Positions 46,605-59,165 of a stretch of DNA of 64,000 nucleotides are shown here, piece after piece. Each line of letters opens with the position of its first letter. The stretch's first letter is position 1. The position numbers and the translations under genes were made by a program. Origin of the DNA: Isoetes taiwanensis (Eukaryota > Streptophyta > Lycopodiopsida > Isoetales > Isoetaceae); contig JAJEKV010000004.1 in the NCBI GenBank assembly GCA_021234155.1, forward strand, positions 18,725,310 through 18,789,309, written 5' to 3'. The notes under the pieces were generated by a model, which saw only the letters and a program-made list of their open reading frames with translations, searched no databases and was not told the DNA's origin.

Positions 46605-48349
46605 TTCTTTTGGTTCATCAGATAAACTTGCATACCATTGGCAATATGTTGTTGATGTATCAGATCCTTTAATTTCCTCCATGAACGCTTAACCCTTATC
46701 TACTTTGATGTACTAATTACACTAACATTTCCTGTCCAACTAATTATAATTATCCGTGTGAAATTTTACTGGGTTCATTTGTTCATTTACTCGGATAAAA
46801 TGGGGAATGTTCACACCCTCTATGTTTGTCCCCGAAGATATTTGCAATCAAAATATGACAATGGTATTCAACCAAAATGGAGAAGGATAAGTACATGCAG
46901 AGCGGTCGTTCCGGATTCTCATTTTGCACCATCATCTTGGCAATCTTATCAATTTACTTTCATGACCACTCTGTAGACTAAAACAAAGAGAAATATTATG
47001 ACCTAGCGGGTTTTGAACCCATTGGAACCTAGTAGTCATTCTCATAGAAATAAATGAGAAACAAATACCACAGTGCAAATAACATGGAGAGACGCAATAA
47101 TTTGGTGCTCTGCTCTTCATAGCGCCTTATTCCCAATATCCAACTAATAGTTAATTACCACACAAGCTCGCGAAAGTTCTTCACATACCATCTGACCTAA
47201 AGTTCCTCACTGAAATCACCATGCCATTATAATTTAGGCGCGAGGTGGTCAACGCAGTAATGTGGCCTGCTTGTTTGCTTCTTTATTTCTACTTGCAAGG
47301 TGGACTATCTTAAGAAAGGACATTTGAGACATAAAGTGGTAGGATTAGACATTTCCAAGCAAGTGGTATGGTGTATTGTACTTACACCATTGTAAAGTGT
47401 GACGGATCTCATGCCTGAACTGAACAAAATTCTTAAACCATATAGCACTTTTCAATTCATGGAAACAACACGAGAGAATCTGAGAAAAACCTAAAGCGAG
47501 GAGAAACTTCATGCATCAAGTTGACCTACTCGACGCTAACAAAGGAAATATATACGTGTGAGCTGTTTATCATCCCATGTTCATTGTAATCCGGTTAAAC
47601 AGTATGAAGGGGCGAGGGGTATTTCTTGAATACCATGACCCCATAGAAATGTGACCGAAAAGGACAACATTGACCATTCTTGTATGGTGAATAGAAGGTT
47701 ACGAAGCGGTTAAACTTTTAAAGTAAAAAGCAACTTATAAGCACCTGAAGAAAACTTTCATCTCATGTTGTCATAGGCCTTAATAATATCTAATTTAAAA
47801 TAGATCATTTTTTTTCAAAGATATCGTGCCCAAAAGAGCACTTCATAAAGATCACCACCTCATGTGTATTGCATCGACAAGAAAACGACACGAGACTTGT
47901 CCACTACATGTGCAAGTATGAGACTTATCCTATTCACCAATACATTTGACTATAAATCACTGAGAATGAAGTAAGCGAATACGAGTCTCATCATGTGTGG
48001 TGTGTGTCATGAGTCATCGTGTCATCAATATTGAGTATTCTATCAAGAGGGGATATCGAGATCTTGATATCTTTGCCCCTCTACTCTATCTTACGACCGC
48101 GTGCTTCCCATATCTTTTGATAAACTCAATAAGGCAATAAAGATCGTTAGTTGTCCTTCATTACTGGCTGTTGGCAGGTTATGAGAAGATAGGGGTCCAA
48201 AATAGAATGATGCTTCTCAGACATAATAGAATGCAATTTTGGTTGAGACCATAGTCATGGGTTCTTGAGAGTTTTTATTTGCTTGTTTTGCAAAAGTTAA
48301 CATTATTGGTAATGTGCAGAGAGGACTGAGCCAGTCCTAGTTAGTTCTT

Positions 48350-48540
48350 GATTATATGTGTCTACCTTTACACCTTTAGGTACATAGACAATCATGCACC
48401 ATAAAGAGGACGGAGCTTAGATTATGAATTACCATAGACATGGATTCGAACTCGAGATCTTATCGGTGAAAAGCTCAAAGGTTAGTTAACTGATCCCATC
48501 GCAAGCAAAGTAAAGGTTCAATAACAGCTAATGCTGATCT
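48350..48540 (-). repeat. tRNA-like patch in tandem unit (copies near 52380-52600 and 56450-56670)
   Basis: The minus strand has CTCGAGTTCGAATCCATG (B-box GTTCGAATCC) with an A-box-like TTAAGC(N)6GGACTAG upstream in copy B. Downstream are TCAAGAACTAACTAGGAC and other conserved words. It is probably a tRNA-derived SINE carried in each unit. Copy A has the best B-box; those in copies B and C are damaged. Confidence 0.45.
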
Positions 48541-48835
48541 TATTATATACTTCACATGTCAGGCCCGGATCGCCAGGAGCGTCTTGCCTTGAAGGAACCT
48601 ACAAAGAAAGGAGAGTGGTGATAAGCGAGGCATAATCTAGGCTGGAAGAAACACGCATGATCTAAGCCCGCGCTGCTTGGTGGAGAAAAGGGATGCATGT
48701 TAGAATGCACATGGGGGATATTTCCGCATTTTGGTCTCTTGCTGCTCGGGATGGATTCCATTTGTATGGTACCATTTGTATGACTTCCATTAGTAGTGGC
48801 ATGAATGGGAATCCCTATGACTTCAGCAGCTGTAG

Positions 48836-49560
48836 TGAAAATGATCAATGGCTCATTTGGAGACATGTTTAGACTCTTCTTGGGGATGATGGGACAGAAT
48901 GAGTCCGTTTATGAAGCATGTGGTCAAAGCCTTTTGCCAGGTGGATGGTTGGTGATGACTCTGCCTCATCCAACTAATTATACAAAAACAAGGGCATCTA
49001 TAAAGTTTCTAAATTCTACCAGGCCCTTCTTCCTAATAAGAAGACAAAAGGGGTCTCAACTGTCTTGTTTGGAAAATGATCTAGCCCGAGTTAAATCTTC
49101 TCTAAGATCAAAGTCTTTTCTTGGCTTGCGTTGCATGATGCCTTCCTTAGCAGAGTTGGTATGATTAAAGGAATTATTCAAAAAGTTGACTCCCATATTT
49201 GCTCCCTCCATAGCAACCAAGATGAGTATGTATTCCATATCTTCATCTGTCATGCCATTCAACCTTTCTGGACTTGGTTACATTGACAAGAGATAAATCA
49301 TTCATGATATTCATAGTCTCTCCTCTTCTACACAATGCATTAAGGATTCTTTATCTGTTGTCTCAACTATAGTGATTCATATTGCCTTGTGGATTATATG
49401 GAAACATGAAAACAATGTGGATCAAACTGGTAGAAAGTGTGACATTTCCTGGATGAAGTTTAATTTCCAGCTTGAGCTTATTAGATAATTTCTTACTTGT
49501 CTCGCGGAAAGAATGGTACGTCGAGAATTAGTTGGTTGAGTTCTTTCTTCTTTATTTGGG
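48836..49560 (+). pseudogene. L1 ORF2 C-terminus in copy B
   Basis: Same content as in copy A but better kept: KVFSWLALHDAFLSRVGMIK, ICSLHSNQDEYVFHIFICH, AIQPFWTWLH (zinc-binding domain with C ... H ... C order), then ALWIIWKHENNVDQTG. Frames shift several times between 49020 and 49560. Confidence 0.75.
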
Positions 49561-50271
49561 ATGATCCTTTCTTTAACCAAAGCTCCTTTTGTGACTGCAA
49601 CATTCTGAACAATGTTGTACATGTATTTAAATTGTCCTTTGCTATTAGCAGAAGCTAAACACTTTTGTACCTGACGTGACCCAGAAGCTACACATTCGAG
49701 ATGAACTTTTTGTTAAAAGAGGGCTATAATGCTTATATCCTGAACAAGTATTTTTTTTTTTTAACCAACCGCTGCCTCACAGATCGACAGCTTGACTGCC
49801 TGAGATCCATGTACTACTTCCATAAGGGTAGGTGTGAAGCTTGTGCTAGGGTAATTCTTGATATCATAAAGGTGCCACTTGATGAGCTTATGCTTCTTGC
49901 TCGATGCTAGTTCAACATCGATTGCTTTGGACTGCCTTCTTGGCGAATTTCTATGGATGGCACATACTTCTTTGCTGATCTTCTCGCTATTCCACCTATA
50001 CTCTTGTGAATTTTGAGCTACAAGTATTGATCTTATCGAGTTTCAGTTGTTTGTAATTCCAAATCTGATGATAGTGATGAATTGATAAAATTGTGATTAA
50101 TTGAGTTGCGGCTGCGGCGCTGGGCACTGGCAAGCTTTACGCCTACCCTTTGAATTTTCCTTTCGATCATGAGTAATATAAAATCCTTCATTTTCCTAAA
50201 AAAAGGGGGCTTCCCTCATTGGCTGAAATCTGCATAATTATTTATATCTGGTGGTTGCCTTCTTTCTCTTC

Positions 50272-50568
50272 CTAATCAACTAAATTTACACACAGGACTT
50301 TCATAGATGTTTGTTCTTCATGTGTTCCCAATGTGGAAGCTTCTTGTTCATGTTGTGCAGATGTGACACATCCAACCATTTTCCTTGCACAACTTTCTTT
50401 TTCTCGTGATTCCAACAGTGTTGTCATTTGAGATGATACCTCATCAACCACTTGTGCTTGGTGGCTGATTGATTTGTATTTTTTGCCTCTAAACGCTTGC
50501 TTTCGTTCTTCCTCGACATTCATTAATAGTCGAGACTTGCATATGTAGCTATTCCTTCGCTTTAACAC
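50272..50568 (-). other. Conserved minus-strand frame in tandem unit, function unknown (counterparts near 46240 and 54367-54666)
   Basis: The frame includes VVDEVSSQMTTLLESREKE, then SCARKMVGCVTSAQHEQEAS and STLGTHEE, and is identical at protein level in copies B and C over about 50 residues. It resembles a coiled-coil plus linker segment of a cellular or element protein, but I do not recognise it. In copy A the frame is broken. It may be a captured exon or a surviving piece of an element. Confidence 0.3.
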
Positions 50569-51625
50569 TGCATTAGAATTGGATAGCGCTCTCTCTTAGT
50601 TAAATTAGATCTTTTATCTTTTTTTTTCACTCATCTAAAATTAGTGACATACTTTTCCCTCCCTCCCACATTTCTTTTGGTTCCTTCGAGGATAAACTTG
50701 CATACCATTGGCAATATGTTGTTGATGTATCGGATCAACTTTAATTTCACTTCCATGAGCGTAACCCTTATCTTTGATGTACTAGTACGCTGGCTGTTTC
50801 TGTCAACTAATTATGTTGTAGTGTGAAATTTTCTTGCAGGTTCATTGTTCATTTACTCGGATAAAATGGGGAATGTTCACACCCTCTATGTTTGTCCCCG
50901 AAGATATTTGCAATCAAAATATGACAATAATTGACCCCAACCAAAAATGGAAGAAGAGATGGAGATGAAGTAAACGGTTGGCAGTTCTGCGCATTTCACC
51001 ATCATCTTGGCAATCTTATCGAGATTTACTTTCATGACCCTCTTGTAGGCCTAAATAAAGAAATATTATGACCTAGCGGGTTTTGAACCCATTGGAACCT
51101 AGTAGTCATTCTCATAGAAATAAATGAGAAACAAATACCACAGTGCAAATAACATGGAGAGACGCAATAATTTGTTCATGGCATATATTCCATCCATCAA
51201 TAAGCAGTTCATTACCCGCTGGCTGAAGGTTCTTCGCCACCATCAGACTAAGTTCCTCATGCAATCACCTTGCCAATTCATAAATTTGAAGCGAACAGAT
51301 TCCCAACGCCGTATTATTCTTGGTTTGCTTCTTTATTTCTACTTGCAAGGTGGACTATCTTAAGAAAGGACATTTGAGACATAAAGTGGCAGGATTAGAC
51401 ATTTTCAAGCAAGTCGTATGGTGTATTGTACTTACACCATTGTCAAAAATTATTGACCAAGGATCTCCATACATGTACAGACATGAACAACCAAAATTCT
51501 TAATAACTTTCTCCTTTTCCAATTCATCAAACAACACGAAGATAGAAAACCTAAAGACGAAACTTCATCAGAGTTGACCTCGACACTTATATGAAATATA
51601 TCGTGTGGCGAGCATCATCCCATGT

Positions 51626-51870
51626 TCATTGTAATCGGTTCACGCAGCAAAAATTAATATGAAAAGGGCAAGGGGTAAGCTTCCGACCTATGACCCGCGC
51701 GAAATGCCGACAAAAAGGACAACGTTGACCATTCTTTGCTGCTCTGTTTGAATGAAGATTTTGAGAAAACTGAGGTTGAGCAGAGCCAAAGAAACTGACA
51801 TGGCACCGAAGAAAACTCCATCTCATGTTGTCATAGGCCTTAATAATATCTAATTTAAAATAGATCATTT
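51626..51870 (-). pseudogene. Inverted LINE RT scrap inside the tandem unit (copy B; counterparts near 47740 and 55800)
   Basis: The minus strand reads MIYFKLDIIKAYDNMRWSFL, the first RT catalytic block, then NGQRCPFCRHFARVIGRKL, a damaged RQGCPLSPxLF. In copy C the frame 55947-55672 keeps HGQCCPLSRYFLWV, and in copy A only TTAAAATAGATCATT and flanks remain. The orientation is opposite to the LINE tail in the same unit, so the unit combines two elements. Confidence 0.7.
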
Positions 51871-52625
51871 TTTTTCAAAGATATCGTGCCCAAAAGAGCA
51901 CTTCATAAGATGCCACCTCATGTGCTTAATATTGCATCCAGCAAGAAAACCAGCCTGAGACTTGTCCACTACATGTGCAAGTATGAGACTTATCCTATTC
52001 ACCAATACATTTGACTATAAATCCTTGCAGAATGGAAGTAGCGAATCACGAGTCATCATGTTATTGATTATTGTCATGTAGGTCATCGTGTCATCGATAT
52101 TATTGGTATTCTAGAGGGGGATATCTCGGATCTTGATATCTTTGCCTCTATATCCTGACCCACGTGCTTCCATATCTTTTGATAAACTCAATATGATTAA
52201 ATAAAGATCGACAATTGTCCTTCATTACGCTGATGGCAGGTTATATGAGAAAGATAGAGGAGTCATAGAATGATGCTTCTCAGACATAATAGAATGCAAT
52301 TTTGGTTGAACCATAGCAATCATAGGTTCTTGAAATTTTATTGCTTGTTTTTTGCAAAAAGTTAACATTATTAGAGTAATGTACCCGAGAGGACTTGAAC
52401 CGTCCTAGTTAGTTCTTGATTATATGTGTCTACCTTTACACCTTTAGGTACATAGACAATCATGCACCATAAAGAGGGCGGGGCTTGAATTTGTGAATTA
52501 CCATGAATTTATGGATTCGGACTTCGAGGATCTTCGATTGAAAGCTCAAGGTTAGTTAACTAGTCCATCATAGCTTAAGTAAAGGTTCCAACCAACAAAA
52601 CAATGCTGGTATAGTATATGCTTCA

Positions 52626-55600
52626 CATGTCAAGCTGGATCTTTGCACCCGAACGTCATGGGGGTAGAGAACCTACAAGAAAGAAGAGTGGTGATAAAGC
52701 GAGGCATAATCTAATTTGGAAAACTGCGCACATGATCCCAAGCACTTAACAACAGGTGAAAGGGGATGCATGTTACAAATTCTGTCAGGGATATTTCCAC
52801 ATTTTGGTCTCTTACTTTTGCTCCCGATGATTCCATTTGTATGACTGCCATTTGTATGACTTCCATTAGTAGTAGCATGCAGCAGGGATCCTAACAGCTT
52901 CTAGCCTTCTTAGTGAAAATGATCAATGGCTCATTTGGAGACATGTTTAGACTCTTCTTGGGGATAATCAGACAAATAAGTCCATTTATAAGCATGTAGT
53001 CAAAGTCTATTGCCCACACTTAGGTCTGGATGGTTCAGGCAGTAGCTCTACCTCTGTCAACTAATTATACAAAAACAAGGGCATCTATAAAGTTTCTAAA
53101 TTCTACCAGGCCCTTCTTCCTAATAAGAAGACAAAAGGGGTCTCAACTGTCTTGTTTAAGAAGAAGATACAACTGAGTTGGAAATCTTATTCTTCTCCTA
53201 AGATCAAAGTCTTTTCTTGGCTTGCGTTGCATGATGCCTTCCTTAGCAGAGTTGGTATGATTAAAGGAATTATTCAAAAAGTTGACTCCCATATTTGCTC
53301 CCTCCATAGCAACCAAGATGAGTATGTATTCCATATCTTCATCTGTCATGCCATTCAACCTTTCTGGACTTGGTTACATTGACAAGAGATAAATCATTCA
53401 TGATATTCATAGTCTCTCCTCTTCTACACAATGCATTAAGGATTCTTTATGCATTTGTGCTATAGTGATTCATATTGCCTTGTGGATTATGACTTATAGC
53501 AAACAATGTGGATCAAACTGGTAGAAAGTGTGACATTTCCTGGATGAAGTTTAATTTCCAGCTTGAGCTTATTAGATGTGTTCTTGCCCACTGTCTCCTT
53601 AGGAAAGATAAATTTGATCGAGATTAGTTGGATTGGGATTCTTTCTTCTTTATTTGGGATGATCCTTTCTTTAACCAAAGCTCCTTTTGTGACTGCAACA
53701 TTCTGAACAATGTTGTACATGTATTTAGAGGTGTCCCTTGCTGTGGCAGGCTAAACACTTTTGTACCCTGGAAGCCAGTGACCAAAGCTACATTCAGAAT
53801 GAACTTTTGTTAAAAGGGGCTATAATGTATATCACGAACAAGTATTTTTTTTTTTACCAACGGCGCCTCGCGGATCGACTGACGGTACTTTGAGATCCAT
53901 GTACTACTTCCATAAGGGTAGGTGTGAAGCTTGTGCTAGGGTAATTCTTGATATCATAAAGGTGCCACTTGATGAGCTTATGCTTCTTGCTTTCGATGGA
54001 TTCAACTTGCTCCCGATTGCTTTGGGTACAGCGGCGAGATTCTATGGATGGTTTATACTTCTTTCTTGATCTTTCTCGCTATTCCACCTATACTCTTGTG
54101 AATTTTGAGCTACAAGTATTGATCTTATCGAGTTTCAGTTGTTTGTAATTCCAAATCTGATGATAGTGATGAATTGATAAAATTATGGTGATTGGTCAGA
54201 GGTTATGGCTCTGGCCCTTTGGGCTTTTTTTTTATTTTAAGCTTTACGCCTACCCTTTGAATTTTCCTTTCGATCATGAGTAATATAAAATCCTTCATTT
54301 TCCTAAAAGGGGCTTCCTCATTGTTTGTCATAATTATTTATATCGGTGGTTGCCTTCTTTTCTCTTCTAATCAGCTAGAATTTGCACGGGACTTTCATCA
54401 GATGTTTCTTCATGTGTTCCCAATGTGGAAGCTTCTTGTTCATGTTGTGCAGATGTGACACATCCAACCATTTTCCTTGCACAACTTTCTTTTTCTCGTG
54501 ATTCCAACAGTGTTGTCATTTGAGATGATACCTCATCAACCACACTTGTGGCAAGACTGGCTGATTGATTTTGTTGCGCACTCTCGACACTTTCGTTCTT
54601 CCTCGACGCATTCATTAGTCGGACTTTGCATATCCAGCGGCTATTCGCTTTAAGCATAACACTCATTAGAGGTGGATAGCAGCTCTCTCTTGGTTAGGTA
54701 GGTCTTTTATCTTTTTTTTCCTCATCTAAATTAGCATAACCCTCCCTCCCTCCCTCCCTCCCTGTTTCTTTTGGTTCATCAGATAAACTTGCATACCATT
54801 GGCAATATGTTGTTGATGTATGGGTCTTCTTCCTCCATGGGCTTGACACTTATCTACTTTGATGTGTACTAATTACACCTAACATTTCTGTCCAACTAAT
54901 TATAATTGCTCCATTTTTCGGGTTTATTTGTTCATTTACTTTCGGATAAAATGAGATGTTCACCCTCTATCATTTGTCCCAGAAGATATTTGCGAGTCAA
55001 AATGTGACGGTAATTGACTGACCGAAATGGAAAGAAGAGGTGAGGCCAAATGCGCGGGTCTGCGATTCTGCATTTTGCCATCATCTTGGCAATCTTATCA
55101 ATTTACTTTCATGACCACTCTGTAGACTAAAACAAAGAGAAATATTATGACCTAGCGGGTTTTGAACCCATTGGAACCTAGTAGTCATTCTCATAGAAAT
55201 AAGCCGGCAATACCCACAGTCACAAATAACATGGAAGCCTTGATAATTTGGTGCTACATATTTCCGTAAGCATTCCCAATATCAACTAATGGTTAATTAC
55301 CACAAGCTTCCTTGAAAAGTTCTTCACATACCATCTGACCTAAAGTTCCTCACTGAAATCACCATGCCATTATAATTTAGAGGCGCCAAGGTGGTCAACA
55401 CTTATTATTATTTCTTGGTTGCTTCTTTATTTCTACTTGCAAGGTGGACTATCTTAAGAAAGGACATTTGAGACATAAAGTGGCAGGATTAGACATTTTC
55501 AAGCAAGTCGTATGGTGTATTGTACTTACACCATTGTCAAAAATTATTGACCAAGGATCTCCATACATGTACAGACATGAACAACCAAAATTCTTAATAA

Positions 55601-56691
55601 CTTTCTCCTTTTCCAATTCATCAAACAACCTGAAGATACCGAGAAAACCTAAAACAGAGAAACTTCATGCATCAAGTTGACCTCTGACACTTATAACAAG
55701 GGAAATATATCATTGACGAACTGTTTATCATCCCATGTTCATTGTAATCCAGTTCTGCAACAAAAGTATATGAAAAAGGGGCAAGGGGTAACTTATAGAA
55801 TACTGCTCTGACCCATAGAAAGTACCGCGACAAAGGACAACATTGACCGTGCTGAGCGCTCTGGTGGATAGAGATTTTGAAACGGTTCAAAACACAGAAA
55901 CCAACGACGCCTTTGCGAAAAGCTCCATGTATTAATGGGCTAACCAATAATATCGTTTGAAGCCAGATGGTTTTCGAAAGTCATGGTACTGAGCATTTCC
56001 ATAAGCTGCCACCTCATGTGCTTAATATTGCATTCAGAAAGAAAACCAGCCTGAGACTTGTCCACTACATGTGCAAGTATGAGACTTATCCTATTACCCG
56101 TACGGCCTCAAATGGGCCAGTAGAATAGGTGTAATGTATAGTGTGTGTGTCATAGTCATCGATGTCATCAATATTTGGGTATTATTCTATCAAGAGGGGA
56201 TATGTCAGGATCTTGATATCTTTTGCCTCTATATCACGACCCGTGCTTCCATATCTTTTGGTAAATAAACAGGACAAATAAAAGATGAGCAATTTGTCCC
56301 TTCGATACCAAAGCCCCATTAACTTGAGTTGTAGAAAATGATTAAAATAGGGCCAAGTACTTCTCGAATAATAGAATGCAATTTTGGTTGAACCATAGCA
56401 ATCATAGGTTCTTGAAATTTTATTGCTTGTTTTTTGCAAAAAGTTAACATTGGTGAGTGGTAACTGAACCGTCAGTTAGTTGTAGGGTTATATTGTCTAC
56501 CTTTACGCAGCTGAGTGCACCAGACAATCATGCACCATAAAGAGGACGGAGCTTAGATTATGAATGCGGGCGCAGGTTTGAACAGGATCTTGTCGATTGT
56601 GAAAGCTCAAAGGTTGGATTAAGCCCAGTCCATCACTGGCTTAAGTAAAGGTTCCAACCAACAAAACAATCTTGGTACTTGGTATGGTAGC
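52626..56691 (+). repeat. About 4.07 kb tandem repeat, copy C
   Basis: Third copy. It ends at CATGTCCAGGCGGATC near 56692, after which the repeat similarity stops, so no fourth copy follows. The boundary word CATGTC(A/C)(A/G)G with GGATC is common to all unit ends. Confidence 0.92.
52914..53700 (+). pseudogene. L1 ORF2 C-terminus in copy C
   Basis: This copy has the longest open frame (53152-53382), reading KKIQLSWKSYSSPKIKVFSW, LALHDAFLSRVGMIKGIIQK, then CSLHSNQDEYVFHIFICHAI. Later, at 53628-53813, WDSFFFIWDDPFFNQSSF closes the region. Confidence 0.78.
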
Positions 56692-57575
56692 CATGTCCAG
56701 GCGGATCTGCCATATGGCATCTAAAATTCTCCTGCCTCCTCCCTAAATCATTGTCTTTGATGAACAGCACTAAAAACACAAAGCGATGATGATACGAGAT
56801 GATCTGGCTTATAAGGCATAAGGGTTAGAATAGACCAAATGTCAGGCTAACGGGATACCACGAGGACCACCATAAGACCAACAAAACAACCTAAATCCAA
56901 TTATCCTTCCTATTGTTTCATGATAGCCATATTTTTGTGCCCCTGTAAGAGGTGCTCCGATGCACCGAGCCTTCCCTAATAGTGCTGCAACTCTAGCAAA
57001 CAAACATGGAATGGTTATTCTTCCAAAAATACACTACTTAAATTGCTTAGAACTTGTGTTTGTAATAACTCAAATAAATATTAGAGATACAGAAAATTAA
57101 ACATCAAGTTACATGAGGCATGCTCATGACCCCACTATGATAAATTTCTTGTATATTCTGTAACACCGGCTTTATTTCATGTGCATGCACCTAGCACATT
57201 CACTATCATTGAAGAGTGGAACATATTCTTGCCTCATAGATTTCTTTGCTGATGTTGTGGGGCGAACTGTGAAGGCGTGAAGCTGATGGTTAGGTATGTG
57301 CCGTTTGGTGTTTTCGATCCAAACCGGGGTTGAAATTGTGGGGGTTCGCCCTAAAAAAATCCGGCCATTCTAAAAAATTTCCGATAACCAAAAAACATTC
57401 TCGACATTTTTTCAGGCCATTTTCGTAGAAAGTTTCTAAGGATGTCTGGGAACTACACTATAATTTCGTGTATTTCCGGTGGCCTTAAGTGTAAGCAGGC
57501 ATTTTTAATGGTTAGGGCAAGTTCTAATTTCGGAAAATACACCAAAACTAGGTGCTTTAAAAACAAAAAGAACGG
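56692..57575. other. Right flank of the tandem array and 5' region of RPL17
   Basis: No frame with motifs. The 350 bases before the telo-boxes form the presumed promoter region. There is no strong TATA box, which is usual for plant ribosomal protein genes. Confidence 0.4.
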
Positions 57576-57601
57576 AAACCCTAACTACTGAAAAACCCTA
57601 A
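57576..57601 (+). promoter_or_regulatory. Two telo-boxes upstream of RPL17
   Basis: AAACCCTAA occurs at 57576-57584 and again at 57593-57601, 67 and 84 bases or more before the start codon. Telo-boxes are a known promoter feature of plant ribosomal protein and translation genes, where they support expression in dividing cells. The pair, placed just upstream of a leader rich in GC and pyrimidine tracts, fits that role. Confidence 0.75.
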
Positions 57602-57667
57602 TAGGGCATTCGGTCCTCTCACAGCTTGCCTTCGGCCGAGGAGCAGCGGAGCGCCCTATTCGTTGCA

Positions 57668-58704
<1,037 letters not shown>

Positions 58705-59086
58705 TTTAACTTATGAGTATGTTAAATGTCCCATTGATGGGCATCGGTTATGCGTTAGACAATCTTGTGTGTGTGTCTTAGTGCACATACTCTTATCTGT
58801 TTCTTAATTTGAAATACAATATGTTTTGGGTCTATTTAAGCTGTTTTTGCTAATTATCCAAGGAGAAATACCATTGACATGCAACTGCAAAATCAGTTTC
58901 CTTTTGTTTCCTTTTTTCTTTTGCAGTATCCTAGACAAAAACAGTATGGCAGAGAACATAGATGCATATTGAGCGTAGTAGATTGTTTTGGAGTTCGTCA
59001 TCTAACAAAATGATATTTGAAGCTTCAGGTATTGGAAGGCACACATCTTTGGCAAAACTGAAATTGATATATAAATATGTAAGTAA
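58705..59086 (+). other. 3' flank of RPL17
   Basis: Contains the 3' UTR. AATTTGAAATACAATATG near 58807 might carry the cleavage signal, but no canonical AATAAA is present close by. No other gene is seen. Confidence 0.4.
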
Positions 59087-59165
59087 TCATTAAACCAACA
59101 ATTTCATATCTCATATCATTAAACCAACAATTTCATATCTCATATCATTAAACCAACAATTTCAT
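59087..59165 (+). repeat. 29-bp tandem repeat, about 2.7 units
   Basis: Units of ATTAAACCAACAATTTCATA and TCTCATATC follow one another three times, the last incomplete. The copies are almost identical, so it is recent. Confidence 0.9.

Larger units (their letters stand above)
44573..48553 (+). repeat. About 4.07 kb tandem repeat, copy A
   Basis: First of three head-to-tail copies. Anchors: GAGGCATAATCTA (about 44618, 48628, 52702), GGAGACATGTTTAGACTC (44778, 48858, 52937), ATTGCCTTGTGGATTATATGG (45308, 49383, 53475). The spacing between anchors is 4.0-4.1 kb. This copy is the most diverged from the other two. Each unit begins with a scrap of the zinc-knuckle LINE end and holds a plus-strand LINE tail, unassigned DNA, a minus-strand LINE RT scrap and a tRNA-like patch. 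Confidence 0.9.
48554..52625 (+). repeat. About 4.07 kb tandem repeat, copy B
   Basis: Second copy. It starts at CATGTCAGGCCCGGATC and ends before CATGTCAAGCTGGATC. Long blocks are identical to copy C (for example 51340-51535 against 55425-55620), separated by short patches where the sequence differs heavily. Confidence 0.92.

Noticed and set aside
46932-55200. GGGTTTTGAACCCATTGG in each tandem unit as a possible tRNA gene
   Set aside because: It resembles a B-box on the minus strand, but no A-box, anticodon stem or acceptor pairing can be built around it.
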